Below are positions 44,449 to 54,521 of a DNA stretch of 64,000 nt, in pieces. Made by a program: the position numbers and the translations under genes. This DNA comes from Candidatus Frankia alpina (GTDB taxonomy: Bacteria; Actinomycetota; Actinomycetes; Frankiales; Frankiaceae). The stretch covers positions 1 through 64,000 of the forward strand of contig NZ_CADCWT010000006.1 of the NCBI RefSeq assembly GCF_902806485.1, in the 5' to 3' direction. Below the pieces are notes generated by a model that had not been told where the DNA came from, made no database searches, and worked only from the letters and a program-made list of their open reading frames with translations. Within the stretch, counting starts at the first letter, position 1. Each line of letters opens with the position of its first letter.

Positions 44449-45672
44449 ATGACCCCCCGCCCGCCGCTGGACCTCGCCCTCGCGCTGGACGGGGCAGGCT
44501 GGCATCCGGCAGCCTGGCGGGAGCCGCGCGCGGACCGCGGAACTGCTCGACGCCCGGTACTGGACCGATCTGGTCCAGGAGGCCGAGCGCGGCCTGCTCG
44601 ACTTCGTCACGATCGAGGACTCCCTCGGCCTGCAGTCGGACCGGTTCGACGGTCCGGACGACCGGACCGACCGAGTGCGCGGCCGGCTCGACGCCGTGCT
44701 CATCGCCGCTCGTGTCGCCCCGCTCACCACACACATCGGTCTCGTCCCGTCGATCATCGCCGGGCACACCGAGCCCTTCCACATCTCCAAGGCCATCGCG
44801 ACGCTGGACTATGTCAGCGCGGGGCGGGGCGGGGCGGGCTGCGGGTCAGGGCCGGCAGCGGTGGGACCGAGGCGGCCCTGTTCGGCCGGCGGCAGATTCC
44901 CGGGATTACGGTCGCGGATCTGGACCGGCCCGAGGTCGTCGCGCTGATCACCGAACTGTTCGACGAGGCGGCCGACTACGTCGAGGTCGTCCGCAGGCTC
45001 TGGGACAGCTGGGAGGACGACGCCGAGATCCGCGATGTCGCCACCGGTCGGTTCCTCGACCGGGACAAGCTGCACTACATCGACTTCGAGGGACGCTGGT
45101 TCAGCGTGCGCGGGCCCTCGATCGTGCCCCGCCCGCCCCAGGGCCAGCCGCTGGTCACGGTCCTCGGTCACGGCACGGTGCCCTATCGACTCGGGGCGCG
45201 CCAGGCCGACGTCGTCTACGTGACGCCCCGCGACGCCGACGACGCTCGCCGGATCGTCGGGGAGATCCGGGCCGAGCAGGACGCGGCCGGTCGCGGCGAC
45301 GAGACCGTGCACGTGTTCGCCGATCTGGTCGTCCACCTCGCCGACTCGGCGGCCCAGGCCGCTGACAACCGTGCCCGGCTCGACGAGCGGGCCGGCGGCC
45401 CCCAGGCCAGCGACGCGCACATCGTCGCCGGGACCCCCGGGGAACTCGCCGATCTCCTGCTCGACTGGCAGTCGGTCGGGCTGTCGGGCTTCCGGCTGCG
45501 TCCCGCGGCCATCCCGCACGATCTCGAGGGCATCACCCGGGGGCTCGTCGGTGAACTCCAGTCCCGTGGGGCGTTTCGCACCGCCTACGAGGCGGCCACG
45601 CTGCGGGGCCTGCTCGGCCTGGCCCGACCCGCCAACCGCTACGCCACAGCGAACTCCACGGCCGCCGTCTAG
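44449..45672 (+). pseudogene. Luciferase-like (LLM) flavin oxidoreductase, two frameshifts
   Basis: The protein reads in three pieces: MTPRPPLDLALALDGAGWHP (to about 44525); then LLDARYWTDLVQEAERGLLD, FVTIEDSLGLQSDRF and GHTEPFHISKAIATLDYVSA in the second frame; then LRVRAGSGGTEAALFG to the end in the first. The first shift is at about 44525-44545. The second is exactly explained by one extra GGGGC unit in 44821-44835: without it the frame reads SAGRGGLRVRAGSGG. The family oxidises organic substrates with FMNH2 or F420. Product about 405 aa if repaired. Confidence 0.75.
44821..44835. repeat. (GGGGC)3 slippage tract inside the oxidoreductase gene
   Basis: Three tandem GGGGC units. Two units would keep the reading frame, three break it; a five-base expansion is the simplest account. 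Confidence 0.8.
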
Positions 45673-45713
45673 CCCGCCGCCGGCACCCCTGCACACAACA
45701 GCGGAGGATCTCC

Positions 45714-47059
45714 ATGAGCAGGCCGACCAAGCAGATCCATCTGGCGGCGCACTTCCCCGGGGTGAACAACACGACGGTGTGGAGCGACCCGGCCGCGGGC
45801 AGCCAGATCGAGTTCAGCTCGTTCGTCCACCTCGCCCGCGCGGCCGAGCGGGCCAAGTTCGACTTCTTCTTCCTCGCCGAGGGGCTGCGCCTGCGCGAGC
45901 AGAACGGCCGCATCCACGACCTGGACGTCGTCGGCCGGCCAGACACGTTCACCGTGCTGGCCGCGATCGCCGCGGTCACCGAACGGCTGGGGCTCGCCGG
46001 CACCATCAACTCCACGTTCAACGAGCCCTACGAAGTCGCCCGGCAGTTCGCCAGCCTCGACCACCTCTCCGCGGGGCGGGCCGCCTGGAACGTCGTCACG
46101 TCCTGGGACGCCTTCACCGGGGAGAACTTCCGCCGTGGTGGCTACCTCGCGGAGCAGGATCGCTACGAGCGGGCCCGGCGCTTCCTGCGCACGGTCTGGG
46201 AGCTGTTCGACTCCTGGCGCGGCGACGAGATCGTCGCCGACAAGGACACCGGGCAGTTCCTGCGCGAGCCGCGGCCGGGGGCGTTCGCGCATCACGACGA
46301 CTTCTTCGACATCAGCGGTCAGTTCAACGTGCCGCGCAGCCCGCAGGGCCGGACGGCGAACTCCCGGCCGGCGACTCCGACGCCGGCCGGGAGTTCGCCG
46401 TCTCCTCGGCGGATGCGATCTTCAGCCGGCACAGCACGTTCGAGGACGGCCAGGCCTTCTACGCCGACATCAAGGGCCGGCTCGCGAAGTTCGGCCGTCG
46501 GCCCGACCAGCTGGTGGTCCTGCCGGCGGCGACGTTCGTCCTCGGCGACACCGACGCCGAGGCGCGCGAGCGGGCCGAGGTGATCCGCCACCAGCAGGTC
46601 AGCGGGGCGACGGCGATCCTGTTCGCCGAGCAGCTGTGGAACCGGGACCTGTCGGCCTATGACCCGGACGGGCCGGTCCCCGAGGTCGACCCGCTGCCGG
46701 GAGAGAACACGATCTCCAAGGGGCGGGCCAGCGTGCGGATGTTCGACGACCGGCTGGACACCGTGCGTCGCTGGCGTGAGCTGAGTGAGGCGAAGAAGCT
46801 CTCGCTGCGCGAGGTGGTCATCGAGGTCACCGGGCGGCAGTCCTTCATCGGCTCGGCCGCCACGGTCGCCGAGACCATCAACCGGTTCGTCCAACAGGAC
46901 GCCGGCGACGGCTTCATCCTCGTCCCGCACATCGTCCCGGGCGGCCTGGACGAGTTCGCCGACCAGGTCGTGCCGCTGCTGCAGGAGCGCGGCGTCTTCC
47001 GCGCCGAGTACACCGGCACGACCCTGCGCGAGCATCTCGGCCTGGAGCTGCCCGGCTGA
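45714..47059 (+). pseudogene. NtaA/DszA-family FMN-dependent monooxygenase, frameshifted
   Basis: ATG 45714 has GGAGG upstream. KQIHLAAHFPGVNNTTVW, FFFLAEGLRLREQNG, HLSAGRAAWNVVTSWDAFTG and the FFDISGQFNVPRSPQGR segment are typical of the nitrilotriacetate/dibenzothiophene-sulfone monooxygenase group. After QGR (about 46350) the frame shifts; the second frame resumes GDSDAGREFAVSSADAIFS and ends LREHLGLELPG. One missing G at about 46353 (giving RTGELPAGDSD) would repair it. Needs a flavin reductase, none of which is adjacent. Confidence 0.78.
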
Positions 47060-47110
47060 GCCAGCTCCGGGCGAGGGCGCCAGCCCCGGGTGAGGGTGCC
47101 GGGGGGCGGT

Positions 47111-48164
47111 TCAGCCGGCGAGTGCGCGCAGCCCGCCCGCGGCGAGCGCCGGCACGGCCTGGCCGACGAGGTCGAAACCCTCGCCGACGGTGTTGCCGGC
47201 GAGGTGCCGGGCGTGGATGCCCTCGGCGATCACCACCAGCTTGAAGTAGCCGAGCGCCAGGTAGAAGTCCATGTTCACGATGTCCCGGCCGGACTCGCGC
47301 GCGTAGATTTCGATCATCTCGTCCCCGCCGGGCATCCGGTCGCTCGCCGCGGCCGCCGAGCCGCCGAGCACCGGATCGAAGTCCGGGTCGCGGTAGACGA
47401 CGGTGAGGCCCAGATCGGCCAGCGGGTCGCCGAGCGTCGCCATCTCCCAGTCCAGCAGGGCCCGCACGACGCCGATATCGTCCGGGTCCACCACGAAGTT
47501 GTCGATGCGGGCGTCGCCGTGCACGATCGATGCGTCGCTCTCCACCGGCACCGCGGTGTCCAGCCGGGAGTGCAGCGCGTCGAGGTCCGGCAGCGGCCGC
47601 GTCCGCACCCGCTCCCACTGCCCCCGCCAGCGGTCGACCTGGCGGCGCAGGTAGCCCTCGGGCGGGCCGAACTGCTCCAGCCCGACGGTGCGGTGGTCCA
47701 CGGCGTGCAGCTGGGCGAGGGTGCGCAGCAGGTTCTCGGCGCAGCGACGCACGTCGGCGTCGGAGTAGGGGGCGAGGTCCGCCCGGCTGCGCAGGACCAC
47801 CCCGTCGACCAGGGAGACCATCGCGAACGGCACCCCGAGCACGGCGGGGTCGTCGCAGTAGACGACCGCCTCGGCCACCGGGATCGCGGTGTCGTGCAGC
47901 GCGGCCACCACCCGGTACTCGCGCCGCATGTCGTGCGCCGACGGCGTCAGGTTGCCCAGCGGCGGCCGGCGCAGCGCCCAGTGTGCGACGTCGTCCCACA
48001 CGTGGTAGGTCAGTCGACCGGCCGCCGCTGAGCAGAGTGGCGCGCAGCGGTCCGGACCGGCCGGCGACGGTGGCGTCGAGGTGGGCGGACAGCGCCGCGA
48101 GGTCCAGGCCCAACGGGGAGACCAGCCCCTCCTCGGTGCCGTGCGGGGGATCGAGCGCGGTCAT
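47111..48164 (-). pseudogene. Phosphotransferase (APH-like), LvaA/ACAD10-11 kinase type, frameshifted
   Basis: About 350 codons. N-terminus MTALDPPHGTEEGLVSPLGL to TLLSGGRS is in one frame; TYHVWDDVAHWALRRPPLG onward is in another. The shift at about 48020 is explained by two missing bases (expected GGRSNLTYHV). Kinase features: SIVHGDARIDNFV (catalytic loop, Asp) and LLDWEMATLGDPLADLG (metal Asp). Kinases of this type phosphorylate the 4-hydroxyl of 4-hydroxyacyl-CoA, after which a paired acyl-CoA dehydrogenase-like protein eliminates phosphate. Its ATG overlaps the stop of exactly such a gene by 4 nt. Confidence 0.78.
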
Positions 48165-49373
48165 GATGCCGACTCGAGGGCGCCGGTCGCCTTCAGCCGC
48201 TGCTTGACCGCGCGCCGGGCGAGCGCCCAACGATGGGTCTCCGACGGCCCGTCGTAGATCCGGAAGGCACGGACCTCGTTGAGGTAGCGGCCCAGCAGCA
48301 GCTCGCCGGAGACGCCGGCGGCGCCGCAGACCTGGATGGCCAGGTCGACGACCCGCCAGACCGCCTCGGCGACGAACGTCTTGGTCATCGCGGTGGACTG
48401 GGCCGCGCGCAGGCCCTGATCGAGCTCCCAGCAGGCCTGCAGGATGAGGCTGCGGGAGGCGGCGATGTCGATCTCCGAGTCGGCGATCATCTGCTGCACC
48501 ATGCCGAGCTCGACGAGCTTCGAGCCGAACAGCCGGCGCTCGGCGGTCCGGTCGATCGCGATGTCCTGGGCGCGGCGCGCGATGCCGAGCCAGCGCATGC
48601 AGTGCGTCATCCGGGCCGGGTCGAGGCGTACCTGCGCGTAGGCGAAGCCCTGGTCGAGCTCGCCGAGGATCGCCGAGTCCGGCACCACGCAGTTATCGAA
48701 GATCACCTCGCAGTGGCCGCCGATCATGGCCTGGTCTAGGGTGTCGATGTGGCGGACGACCTTCACGCCGGGGTTGTCGGCGTCGACGAGGAACATGGTC
48801 GCGCCGCCGACGGTGCCGACCTTGCCGGAGGTCCGGGCGAAGCAGATCGCGTAGGCCGCGCCGTCCGCGCCGGTGGAGAACCACTTGTGGCCGTCGATGC
48901 GCCAGCCGTCGTCGACCTGGACGGCGGTCGTCGACAGCGCCGCCGGATCCGAGCCGGCCCCGGGCGCCGGCTCCGTCATCGCGAAGTACGACCGGACCTC
49001 GCCGCTCGCGAGGGGGCGCAGGTACTGCTCCTTCTGCTCATCGGTGGCGATGATCTCGAGCATGTGCATGTTGCCCTCGTCGGGCGCGGAGCAGTTCAGC
49101 GCCAGCGGCCCGAACAAGGAGTAGCCGGCGGCCTCGAACACGGGTGCCCGCGCCGTCATGCCGAGCCCGAGGCCGCCGTACTCCTGGGAGACGTGCGGGG
49201 CGAACAGCCCGGCGTCGCGGGCCGCCCCTTGCAGCCGCGCGCAGCGCCTCTCCGCCGGCTGAGACCACCCCGGCGTACCGCTCCTCCTGCGGGATCACGA
49301 CGTCGCGGACGAAGGCAGCCGTACGTTCCACGAGGTCGACGACCTCCGGCGGCTGCGAAAAATCGATGGCCAT
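48161..49373 (-). pseudogene. Acyl-CoA dehydrogenase, LvaC/ACAD10-11 type, frameshifted
   Basis: About 404 codons. Starts MAIDFSQPPEVVDLVERTAA at ATG 49373; after SAGGEALRA (about 49230) the frame changes and resumes LQGAARDAGLFAPH, then MTARAPVFEAAGYSLFGPLA. Two missing bases in a CG run (CTGCGCGCGG) repair it. The rest is intact: FAMTEPAPGAGSDPAAL (FAD loop), FSTGADGAAYAICFAR, and the end IYDGPSETHRWALARRAV, which resembles ACAD10/11. First gene of a two-gene operon with the kinase. Confidence 0.8.
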
Positions 49374-49583
49374 CACGGTCTCCCGCCTCGGTGCGAGCGC
49401 CGGCCCCCGGCTGGACGGGTCGACTGGAAAGGCTAATGCTCAGTAGCCTTGATAGCGGAGGTAGGTGGTGGTCCGCCAGGATTGAGGGAAATTTATGCCT
49501 GCTAGCATGGTCAAAACGCGGGGGCGATCCGCCGGCCCGTGGCTACAGATCCCTAGTCGCAGCGGTTGTCGTGGGCGGGATGC

Positions 49584-50222
49584 ATGAGCGGATCGGACAG
49601 GGCATTGCTGGCGCGGCCGCAGCTCACCCCGCGGGGACGGGCAATCCGTGCTGCCGCGCTGACGTTGTTCGCCGAGCGCGGCTACGAGGCCACGACGACG
49701 ACGGAGATCGGCGCGGCGGTCGGCATCCGGGGGCCGAGCCTGTACAAGCACGTGAGTTCCAAGCAGGACCTGCTGGCCGCGATCATGCTCGAGGTGATGG
49801 ACGACCTGCACGACGTCCACGCCCTCGCCGTCGCCGGCGTCGACGACGTCGCGGACCGGCTGCGCCGCGCGGTGGAGGCCCACGTTCGTTTCCACACCCG
49901 CCGTCGGCTGGAGGCCTTCGTCGGCAATCGGGAGATCCGCAGCCTCAACGAGGCCAACCGGGCGGCGGTCGTCGACCGGCGCAGCAGCTACGAGCGGCTC
50001 TTCCGGGGCATCGTCGAGGAGGGGGTCGCGGCCTCCCGGTTCCACGTGGCCTCGGTCAAGCTCGCCTCGTATGCCCTGCTCGACCTCGGAATGGGGGTCG
50101 CCGCCTGGTACCGCGAGGACGGCGACCTGAGCGAGGACGAGATCGTCTACACGTACGGCCGGTTCGCCCTCACCCTGGTCGGTGTGGCCGGTGTGGCCGG
50201 TGTGGCCGGTGTGGCCGGCTGA
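49584..50222 (+). CDS. TetR-family regulator
   Basis: A 212-aa repressor. HTH: LTPRGRAIRAAALTLFAERG then TTTEIGAAVGIRGPSLYKHV. The ligand domain follows with a typical VRFHTRRRLEAFVGNREIRS stretch of the TetR_C_33-like type often controlling acyl-CoA catabolism. ATG 49584 (MSGSDRALL) is chosen. It ends in GVAGVAGVAGVAG, encoded by a 9-bp tandem repeat. Divergent from the kinase/dehydrogenase pair, with an AT-rich region at 49430-49510 between them. Confidence 0.85.
   Translation: MSGSDRALLARPQLTPRGRAIRAAALTLFAERGYEATTTTEIGAAVGIRGPSLYKHVSSKQDLLAAIMLEVMDDLHDVHALAVAGVDDVADRLRRAVEAHVRFHTRRRLEAFVGNREIRSLNEANRAAVVDRRSSYERLFRGIVEEGVAASRFHVASVKLASYALLDLGMGVAAWYREDGDLSEDEIVYTYGRFALTLVGVAGVAGVAGVAG
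50181..50216. repeat. 9-bp tandem repeat, four copies, at the 3' end of the TetR gene
   Basis: Four exact GGTGTGGCC units encode the (GVA)n tail. Copy number changes keep the frame, so the tail length could vary between strains. Confidence 0.85.
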
Positions 50223-50257
50223 CCTCTGCGGCGCGGGCTGCCGCTCGGCGCTGTGCA

Positions 50258-51976
50258 TCAGTCGCCCGCGCGTTCGCCGGTCCCGGTGCGGTGGTGGGCT
50301 CCGCCGGCGTGCAGGTCCGCGCGCAGCTCGTGCTTGCGGACCTTGCCCGCCGCGGTCCGCGGGAGGTCGGTGACGATCACGAGTCGTTCCGGGGTCTTCT
50401 GCTTCGCGGCGCCGGCGGCGGCGAAGTGCGCCCGCACGTGGTCGAGGCCGAGGACCGACCACGGACGCGGCAGGACGAAGACGCAGACCCGCTCGCCGGT
50501 ACGGTCGTCCGGTTCGGCGACGGCGGCCGCCTCCGCCACGGCCGGATGCGTCATGAGCAGGTCCTCGACCTCCTTCGAGGAGACGTTCTCCCCGTTGCGG
50601 ACGATGATGTCCTTGATGCGATCGGTGATGGTGAGGTAGCCGTCGGCGTCGACCCGGCCGATGTCGCCGGTGCGCAGCCAGCCGTCGGCGGTGAACGCGG
50701 TCGCGTCGGGTGCCGGATCGCGGTAGCCGGCGAACAGCTCCGGGCCCCGGGTGACGATCTCGCCCTCCTCACCGAGGCCGAGGTCGTGACCGGCGGGGTC
50801 GAGGACGCGGACCTCGCTGCCCGGCATCACCCGCCCGTCCGTGGCGGCCCGCCTGCCGAGCGGGTCGGTCGCGCCGCCCGAGCTGATCGTCGGATGCTCG
50901 CTGGAACCGTAGGCACGGTAGGCGCTGACACCGGCGCGCTCGGCCCGCTCGACGAGGGCGGGGGACACGCTGGCCCCGCCGACGAGGAAGTCGCGCAGCG
51001 GGCCGAGGCCGCGAACGTCCCGCTGCGCCGCGTCCAGCAGCGCGGTCAGGTGAAACGGCACCCCCGCGGACGCGGTCACGCCGTGGGCGTGGACGAGCCC
51101 GATCGCCTCCGCCGCGTCGAATCGTTCGAGGAAGACGGTCGGCAGCCCGTCGAGGAGGGTCCGCAGCAGCACACTCAGCCCGGCTATGTGACCGGGCGGG
51201 AACAGGTCGAGGTAGCCGAAGTCGGGTTGGCCCGCTCGCAGGCTGCGCAGCGAGGCGACCTCGGCGGCGACCGAGCGGTGGGTGTGGGTGACGCCCTTGG
51301 GCGCGGCGGTCGTCCCCGAGGTGTAGACGAGCACGGCGACCTCGTCGAGCGGCCGGGCGCACGGCGCCAGCGGCGGGGCCAGTTCGAACTCGCGCCACGG
51401 CACGGTGCCGGCAGGGGAGGTGGTGCTGTCGGCGATGGTGACGACGTGGCGCAGGGCCGGCAGCGCGTCGGGCGTCCCGCGCAGCTCGGCGATCTCCGCC
51501 GCCCGCCGCGTCGGCAGGATGATCGCGCTGGCCCCCGACTGCCGCAGGATGAAGGCGACCTCGCGGATCCCGTAGATGGGGACGATCGGCAGCAGCACCG
51601 CCCCGCACAACAGCACCGCCGCGTGCGCGACCGCGCTCTCGACCCGGCTGGTCAGCTGCAGCGCGACGACGTCTGCCGGGCCGATCCCGCGGGCGGCGAG
51701 GCCGCCCGCCACCCGGGCGGCCCGCTCGTACAGCGTGGCCAGGTCCGTGGTGAACGTGCCGGCCGGACCGCGGAAGACCAGCCGGATATCCGGATGGTCC
51801 GCCGCGCCCAGGTGCAGCAGCTCGGCGAGCGAGAGCGGTGCGATCTCGGGCAGCGGCCGGACCGGCGTGAGGGACCGCGCCGGGCTGGTGGCCGACGGTG
51901 CTCCGACGGCCGTGGTTGGTTCGACGGCCGTGGTTGGTTCGACCAGGTGGGCAGGACCAGCGTTCTCCAGGTTCAC
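50258..51976 (-). CDS. AMP-dependent acyl-CoA ligase (cyclohexanecarboxylate-CoA ligase-like)
   Basis: A 572-aa ANL enzyme, intact. VAVLVYTSGTTAAPKGVTHT (P-loop), SAYRAYGSSEHPTISSG, DGWLRTGDIGRVDADGY and RIKDIIVRNGENVSSKEVED with the final TAAGKVRKHELR (catalytic Lys) define it. GTG 51976 (MNLENAGPAHL) follows GAGGAG six nt upstream. VEPTTAVEPTTAV near the N-terminus comes from an 18-bp duplication. It would activate an alicyclic, aromatic or fatty acid feeding the dehydrogenases nearby. It is transcribed away from the amidohydrolase. Confidence 0.87.
   Translation of the reverse strand: MNLENAGPAHLVEPTTAVEPTTAVGAPSATSPARSLTPVRPLPEIAPLSLAELLHLGAADHPDIRLVFRGPAGTFTTDLATLYERAARVAGGLAARGIGPADVVALQLTSRVESAVAHAAVLLCGAVLLPIVPIYGIREVAFILRQSGASAIILPTRRAAEIAELRGTPDALPALRHVVTIADSTTSPAGTVPWREFELAPPLAPCARPLDEVAVLVYTSGTTAAPKGVTHTHRSVAAEVASLRSLRAGQPDFGYLDLFPPGHIAGLSVLLRTLLDGLPTVFLERFDAAEAIGLVHAHGVTASAGVPFHLTALLDAAQRDVRGLGPLRDFLVGGASVSPALVERAERAGVSAYRAYGSSEHPTISSGGATDPLGRRAATDGRVMPGSEVRVLDPAGHDLGLGEEGEIVTRGPELFAGYRDPAPDATAFTADGWLRTGDIGRVDADGYLTITDRIKDIIVRNGENVSSKEVEDLLMTHPAVAEAAAVAEPDDRTGERVCVFVLPRPWSVLGLDHVRAHFAAAGAAKQKTPERLVIVTDLPRTAAGKVRKHELRADLHAGGAHHRTGTGERAGD
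51905..51940. repeat. 18-bp in-frame tandem duplication
   Basis: GACGGCCGTGGTTGGTTC occurs twice in direct succession, duplicating six residues in the variable N-terminus of the ligase. Confidence 0.85.
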
Positions 51977-52106
51977 CGGTGCTCCTCTGGTCCGCGCGAG
52001 CACGGCGACCGCCACATCGAAGCAAAGTATACCTAGTTCACTATGAGTGCAGGGTCGGAGCCTACTGCGATCGGTCGGGCTGGTGGTTGCGAACAGTTCT
52101 CTCAGG

Positions 52107-52117
52107 TATCTAAGATA
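52107..52117. promoter_or_regulatory. Operator-like palindrome
   Basis: TATCT-A-AGATA lies in the divergent promoter region between the ligase and amidohydrolase genes. A TATACT hexamer facing the ligase is at 52032-52027 on the minus strand. Binding protein unknown; the TetR and GntR regulators of the island are candidates. Confidence 0.35.
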
Positions 52118-52228
52118 ACTACGTCATCCGGGTTGCCCTTGATGTCACCACGGAGTTCCGGCGACAGCACGGGATCCGAGCGGCAGGCACCCGACTTCAC
52201 GGCGCGACCCATGCGGAGGCAGGACGAC

Positions 52229-53356
52229 ATGGCAAAGATCTGGGCGAACTCCGGTGACTCGCACTTCCTGGAGCCCGACGACCTGTGGCAGGCGAACCTG
52301 CCGCCCCGCCTGGCCGAACTCGTCCCGAGGGCGGTGAAGGACCCGGACGGCACGTACGAGACCGTGTACGTCGACGGCCAGTCGTTCCGCTGCAAGCTTC
52401 CGAACGTGGCGGCCCAGGAGTTCCTCGACGAGAGCAGCCGGGCCCCGGGAGCCCGGGACGCGACCCTGCGCCTGGCCGACCTCGACACCGAAGGCGTCTG
52501 GGGCGAGCTGGTGTTCCCGTCGCTGGGCCTGTGGAGCTCGTCGTTCCGTACCCCGGAGGTCCTTCGCGAGGCGTTGCGGGTCAGCAACGACTGGGCGATC
52601 GAGGCGATCATGAAGGTCTCGCCGCGCCTGGTCCCGACCGCGCAGGTCTCCACGCTGCAGGTCGACGACGCGGTCGCCGAGCTGGAGCGCACCGCCGAGC
52701 TCGGCTACCGCGCGGTGTTCCTGCCGACCACCCCGCATCCGCTGGCCGACGACTGGAACCGTGACTCCTGGGAGCCGTTCTGGGCGGCGGCGGAGGCGGC
52801 GAACATGGTGCTCGCCTTCCACGTCGGCACCGACCCGATCGACATCGGCTTCGCGCAGGTCGGCGTCGTCTACCGCGGCCCCGGCGGCGCGGTGCTGAAC
52901 TACACCGAGACGACGTTCTCCGGCCAGCGGGCCGCGATGAAGCTCGTCGCCTCCGGGGCGCTCGACCGCCATCCGAACCTCAGGGTCCTCGTCGCCGAGG
53001 GCGGCGCGACCTGGGTGCCCTTCCTCGCCGACCGGATGACCGAGGGCTACCGCCAGCACCACATGGCGGTGCGGCCCAAGCTCAGCCGCAGCCCCAAGGA
53101 GATCCTCTACTCGCAGGTGTATGCCTCCTTCCAGCACGACGCCTCCGCCGTCGCCGCGCTGACCGGTATGGGCTACCGCAACGTCATGTGGGGCAGCGAC
53201 TACCCGCACATGGAGGGCACGTTCGGCCACACCCAGGAGACGCTGCACGGCCTGTTCGACGGCGTGGCGGACGACGTCCGCAAGCGGATCACCGTCGACA
53301 CGTTTCTCGAGCTGTTCCCGGGCGTCGGTGCGCCGAACGTGGCAGCGGCGGCGTGA
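52229..53356 (+). CDS. Metal-dependent amidohydrolase (amidohydrolase_2 family)
   Basis: A 375-aa TIM-barrel protein. ANSGDSHFLEPDDLW (metal-binding strand 1), VLAFHVGTDP (His), RVLVAEGGATWVPFLADRM and VMWGSDYPHMEGTFG (final Asp ligand) follow the pattern of the ACMSD-like subgroup found in steroid and aromatic degradation clusters. ATG 52229 has AGGA upstream. The stop overlaps the GTG of the thiolase gene by 4 nt. Confidence 0.85.
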   Translation: MAKIWANSGDSHFLEPDDLWQANLPPRLAELVPRAVKDPDGTYETVYVDGQSFRCKLPNVAAQEFLDESSRAPGARDATLRLADLDTEGVWGELVFPSLGLWSSSFRTPEVLREALRVSNDWAIEAIMKVSPRLVPTAQVSTLQVDDAVAELERTAELGYRAVFLPTTPHPLADDWNRDSWEPFWAAAEAANMVLAFHVGTDPIDIGFAQVGVVYRGPGGAVLNYTETTFSGQRAAMKLVASGALDRHPNLRVLVAEGGATWVPFLADRMTEGYRQHHMAVRPKLSRSPKEILYSQVYASFQHDASAVAALTGMGYRNVMWGSDYPHMEGTFGHTQETLHGLFDGVADDVRKRITVDTFLELFPGVGAPNVAAAA

Positions 53357-54521
53357 GCGCATCGGGCCCGTTCGACACGGCGATCGTCGGCGTCGGCGCC
53401 ACGCCGTACTACCGGCGCGGCGGCTCCGCGCCGCAGACCATCACCGAGCTCGCGGGCAAGGCCATCATCGCCGCGTGCGAGGACGCCGGCCTGTCGGTCA
53501 AGGACATCGACGGCTTCGCCTACTACTCGGGGGCTGGCGCCGGCTACGGGCAGTCGATGGACACCGCCAGGTTCATGGAGACCCTCGGCATCCCCGAGGT
53601 GACCTTCTCCGCCGCTCTCACCTCGGGCGGCGGCGGATCGGCGGGGTCGATCGGCCTGGCCCGCGCGGCGATCCTCGCCGGGGATGCCACCGTCGTCGTC
53701 ACCGTGATGGCGCTGCAGCAGGTCAAGCAGCGGCTCGGCACGATCTTCGGCTCGGTCGCGCCGAGCCCGGAGAACTCGTTCCTGCAGCCGTCGGGGCTGG
53801 TCGGCCCGGGGCATCTGATGTCGGTGCTGGCGCGGCGGCACATGTACAACTACGGCACCCGCCGGGAGGCGTTCGCCGAGATCGCCCTGTCCAGCCGGGA
53901 GAACGCACTCACCCGACCCAAGGCGATCATGCGGACTCCGCTGACCCTGGACGACTACTTCAACGCGCGGATGATCGCCGATCCGCTGTGCCTGTTCGAC
54001 TTCTGTCTGGAGACCGAGGGCGCCGTCGCGGTCCTCACGACCAGCGCGCAGCGCGCCAAGGACCTGCGGCGCACGGCGGGGTGCGGGAGTGGGGCCGGGC
54101 GTTCGCCTGGTACGGGATGCCCGACGAGTACTTCGCCTCCTCCGGGCACGCCCCGATCGCCCGGCGGCTCTACGCCAAGGCCGGGATCGCCCCCGACGAC
54201 CTCGACGTGGCGCTGATCTACGACCACTTCACCCCCATGGTCCTCATGCAGCTCGAGGACTACGGCTTCTGTAAGAAGGGTGAGGGCGGCCCGTTCGTCG
54301 AGTCCGGAGCCAACCGGTACAAGGGCGGCTCGATCCCGGCCAACACGCACGGCGGCCAGCTCTCGGAGGCTTACATCATCGGCATGACGCACATCGTGGA
54401 GGGCGTCGAGCAGATCCGCGGCACCGCCGTCAACCAGGTGCCGGACGCGAAGCTCGCGCTCGTCACCGGCGGGCCGGCCGCCCTGCCGGTCAGCGGCCTG
54501 ATCCTGGGACGGATGCCATGA
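53353..54521 (+). pseudogene. Thiolase-like lipid-transfer protein, frameshifted
   Basis: SCP-x-type thiolase family without an obvious active-site Cys, the group that works with DUF35 proteins in side-chain cleavage. First frame: FDTAIVGVGATPYYRRGG to EGAVAVLTTSAQRAKDLRRT (about 54080); second frame: REWGRAFAWYGMPDEYFASS to GLILGRMP. Homologues have 10-15 more residues at the join, so a short deletion with frame change is likely. GTGA and ATGA overlaps tie it to the amidohydrolase and the DUF35 gene. Confidence 0.78.

Noticed and set aside
48749-52036. 1095-codon open frame on the plus strand
   Set aside because: It crosses the dehydrogenase, TetR and ligase genes in shadow frames and has no recognisable protein features.
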